From Sphingomonadaceae bacterium (lineage in GTDB: Bacteria > Pseudomonadota > Alphaproteobacteria > Sphingomonadales > Sphingomonadaceae), in the NCBI GenBank assembly GCA_947446935.1, contig CANFIV010000055.1, forward strand, positions 1 to 8,178: a stretch of 8,178 nt of DNA, given 5' to 3'. Below the pieces are notes generated by a model. It did not search any database and was not told where the DNA came from. It saw only the letters and a list, made by a program, of their open reading frames with translations. Positions within the stretch are counted from its first letter, which is position 1. The number at the start of each line of letters is the position of its first letter. Positions 7,041 to 8,178 of this stretch are shown piece by piece. The translations under genes were made by a program, and so were the position numbers.

Positions 7041-7247
7041 ATGGCCGAAAACAACGATCTCGCTGCCCGTGCGCAAGCCGAAATCAGCGCCATGGCCCGC
7101 GAAGGCATGGACCACCCCTCGACCAAGCCGGTGCTGATCGGTGCCGGCGTTGGCGCGGTTGCGGGTGCCCTGTTGCCGTTCGTGTCGCTGCCGCTCGGCC
7201 TCGCGGTCGGCGCCGGTTACGCCTTCTGGCAGAGGATCAAAAAGTAA
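7041..7247 (+). CDS. Small glycine-rich membrane protein of unknown function
   Basis: A 68-residue protein I do not recognise. Residues 1-30 are polar and acidic to neutral, probably helical ([20 protein letters not shown]). Residues 31-62 are hydrophobic with regularly spaced glycines ([20 protein letters not shown], then [13 protein letters not shown]), either one long helix or a hairpin of two short ones broken at the prolines. The C-terminus is basic (QRIKK), which fits an inner-membrane protein. It starts 2 bases after the glyA stop with GGAG (7029-7032) 8 bases upstream, and nrdR starts 4 bases after its own stop, so it is embedded in the operon. The well-placed ribosome site, G/C-rich third positions and operon fit support a real gene. 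No catalytic residues are visible. Confidence 0.8.
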   Translation: MAENNDLAARAQAEISAMAREGMDHPSTKPVLIGAGVGAVAGALLPFVSLPLGLAVGAGYAFWQRIKK

Positions 7248-7251
7248 CCGA

Positions 7252-7728
7252 ATGCGCTGCCCCTTCTGCGCCCATGATGAAAGCCAGGTAAAGGACAGTC
7301 GGCCGAGCGAGGACAACACCTCGATCCGCCGGCGCCGTCAGTGCGAGGGCTGCGGCGCGCGCTTCACCACGTTCGAGCGAGTGCAATTGCGCGAGGTGAT
7401 GGTGGTCAAGAGCGGCGGCGCCGGAGTCGAGCCGCGCCGCGAACCCTTCGACCGCTCCAAGATCGAGCAATCCGTCGCGCTCGCCTGCCGCAAGCGTGCG
7501 ATCGCGCAGGAACGCATCGACCGCCTCGTCTCGGGCATCCAGCGTCAGATCGAGACCATGGGCGATGCCGAGGTCGAGACCCGCCAGATCGGCGAGATGG
7601 TCATGGAAGGCCTGCGCCAGCTCGACAGCGTCGCCTATATCCGCTTCGCCAGCGTCTACCGCGATTTCACCGAAGCCCGCGATTTCGAGGAATTCGCCAG
7701 CTCCGTGCGCGAGGTGGGCGGGACGTGA
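7252..7728 (+). CDS. nrdR: Transcriptional repressor NrdR
   Basis: Nucleotide-sensing repressor of ribonucleotide reductase genes; it binds NrdR boxes in nrd promoters when its ATP cone carries dATP/ATP. 158 residues, the family norm. The N-terminal zinc ribbon has C3, C6, C31 and C34 (MRCPFC and [12 protein letters not shown]), with the DNA-binding basic patch SIRRRRQ (24-30). The ATP-cone domain spans about 47-137, including VVKSGG (51-56) and EPFDRSKI (64-71). The C-terminus [13 protein letters not shown] (127-139) is highly conserved in the family. The ATG at 7252 gives the canonical N-terminus; the longer open frame back to 7141 overlaps the small gene and is rejected. No Shine-Dalgarno is visible close by, so translation probably depends on coupling to the upstream gene, whose stop is 4 bases away. 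No NrdR boxes were found in this window. Confidence 0.96.
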   Translation: MRCPFCAHDESQVKDSRPSEDNTSIRRRRQCEGCGARFTTFERVQLREVMVVKSGGAGVEPRREPFDRSKIEQSVALACRKRAIAQERIDRLVSGIQRQIETMGDAEVETRQIGEMVMEGLRQLDSVAYIRFASVYRDFTEARDFEEFASSVREVGGT

Positions 7729-8178
7729 GCGAGGCCAGTATCAGCCCGATAATCGTCCTTGTCCGCCCCCAACTCGGTGAGAACATCGGCAAAGCCGCCC
7801 GCGCCATGCTCAATTTCGGGCTCACGCGCCTGCGCCTCGTCACCCCGCGTGATGGCTGGCCCAATCCATCGGCCGGCCCCGCCGCCGCAGGTGCCGACAT
7901 CGTGCTGGCGAACGCCGAAGTCTATGAGAGCCTCGCCGAAGCTGTCGCCGATTGCGCGCATGTCTATGCAACCACGGTGCGCAAGCGCGGCGTGTCCAAG
8001 CCGGTGCTCACCCCCGAGGCCGCCGCGAAGGAGGCCGCTACAGCTGTCGGCGGCACCGCCTTCGTGTTCGGCCCCGAACGGTCCGGCCTCGAAACAGACG
8101 ACGTCGCCCTCGCCCGTGCGATCATCACCGTGCCGGTCAACCCCGAGTTCGGCTCGCTCAATCTCGCGCAAGCGGTTG
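7725..8178 (+). CDS. trmJ: TrmJ-family tRNA 2'-O-methyltransferase, C-terminus cut by window edge
   Basis: SPOUT-fold RNA methyltransferase of the TrmH/TrmJ group; TrmJ methylates the 2'-OH of nucleotide 32 in the tRNA anticodon loop using SAM. 151 residues are visible and the frame is still open at the right edge; family members are about 240-270 residues. Seen motifs are [15 protein letters not shown] (18-32) with conserved N20 and R26, VFGPERSGL (114-122) with E118, and [18 protein letters not shown] (134-151), the SAM-binding knot region. The start is GTG at 7725, overlapping the nrdR stop (GTGA), with GAGG/AGGTGG about 7-10 bases upstream, indicating translational coupling. Family membership is secure; assignment to TrmJ rather than another SpoU-family enzyme rests on motif similarity. 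Confidence 0.85.
   Translation, partial: MSEASISPIIVLVRPQLGENIGKAARAMLNFGLTRLRLVTPRDGWPNPSAGPAAAGADIVLANAEVYESLAEAVADCAHVYATTVRKRGVSKPVLTPEAAAKEAATAVGGTAFVFGPERSGLETDDVALARAIITVPVNPEFGSLNLAQAV

Overview
The window looks like chromosomal DNA of a GC-rich alphaproteobacterium, most likely a sphingomonad of the Erythrobacter/Porphyrobacter type. I base this on strong G/C preference at third codon positions, the protein sequences, and the gene order rpiB-glyA-(small ORF)-nrdR-trmJ. The taxonomic call is inference, since no database search was possible. Coding density is very high: no stretch longer than about 175 bases lacks a gene, and I see no tRNA, rRNA, insertion sequence, CRISPR array or phage gene.

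Left part (1-2987), read leftward: a membrane-anchored M28-family zinc metallopeptidase is followed closely by a PhzS/salicylate-hydroxylase-like FAD monooxygenase whose C-terminus runs off the left edge. The peptidase has all M28 metal and catalytic residues and about eight membrane segments, but its last 43 codons read in the wrong frame. Skipping the frame at a (CG)3 run at 1387-1392 restores a final hydrophobic helix and a plausible stop at 1286-1288.

Middle part (2988-5148): a 174-base divergent spacer holds the control region. Reading rightward, it is followed by a two-gene unit: a three-histidine-box membrane fatty-acid desaturase/hydroxylase with a TTG start, and, 13 bases later, a SAM-dependent methyltransferase with an N-terminal four-cysteine zinc-ribbon-like module. 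The substrates of both are unknown. Together they look like a small lipid- or envelope-modification module, and this is the least understood functional unit here.

Right part (5149-8178), all rightward: a 125-base leader precedes a tightly packed housekeeping operon. It encodes RpiB-type sugar-phosphate isomerase, serine hydroxymethyltransferase GlyA, a 68-residue glycine-rich membrane protein of unknown function, the ribonucleotide-reductase repressor NrdR, and a TrmJ-type tRNA 2'-O-methyltransferase that runs off the right edge. Spacings of 13, 2 and 4 bases and a GTGA overlap indicate co-transcription and translational coupling. The operon joins pentose phosphate, one-carbon/thymidylate and deoxynucleotide control. 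The rpiB leader can be drawn as two mutually exclusive hairpins, one of which buries the only visible Shine-Dalgarno sequence.

Nothing in the window is clearly a new system. The best leads are the broken peptidase tail, the switch-like rpiB leader, the desaturase-methyltransferase pair and the small protein between glyA and nrdR.
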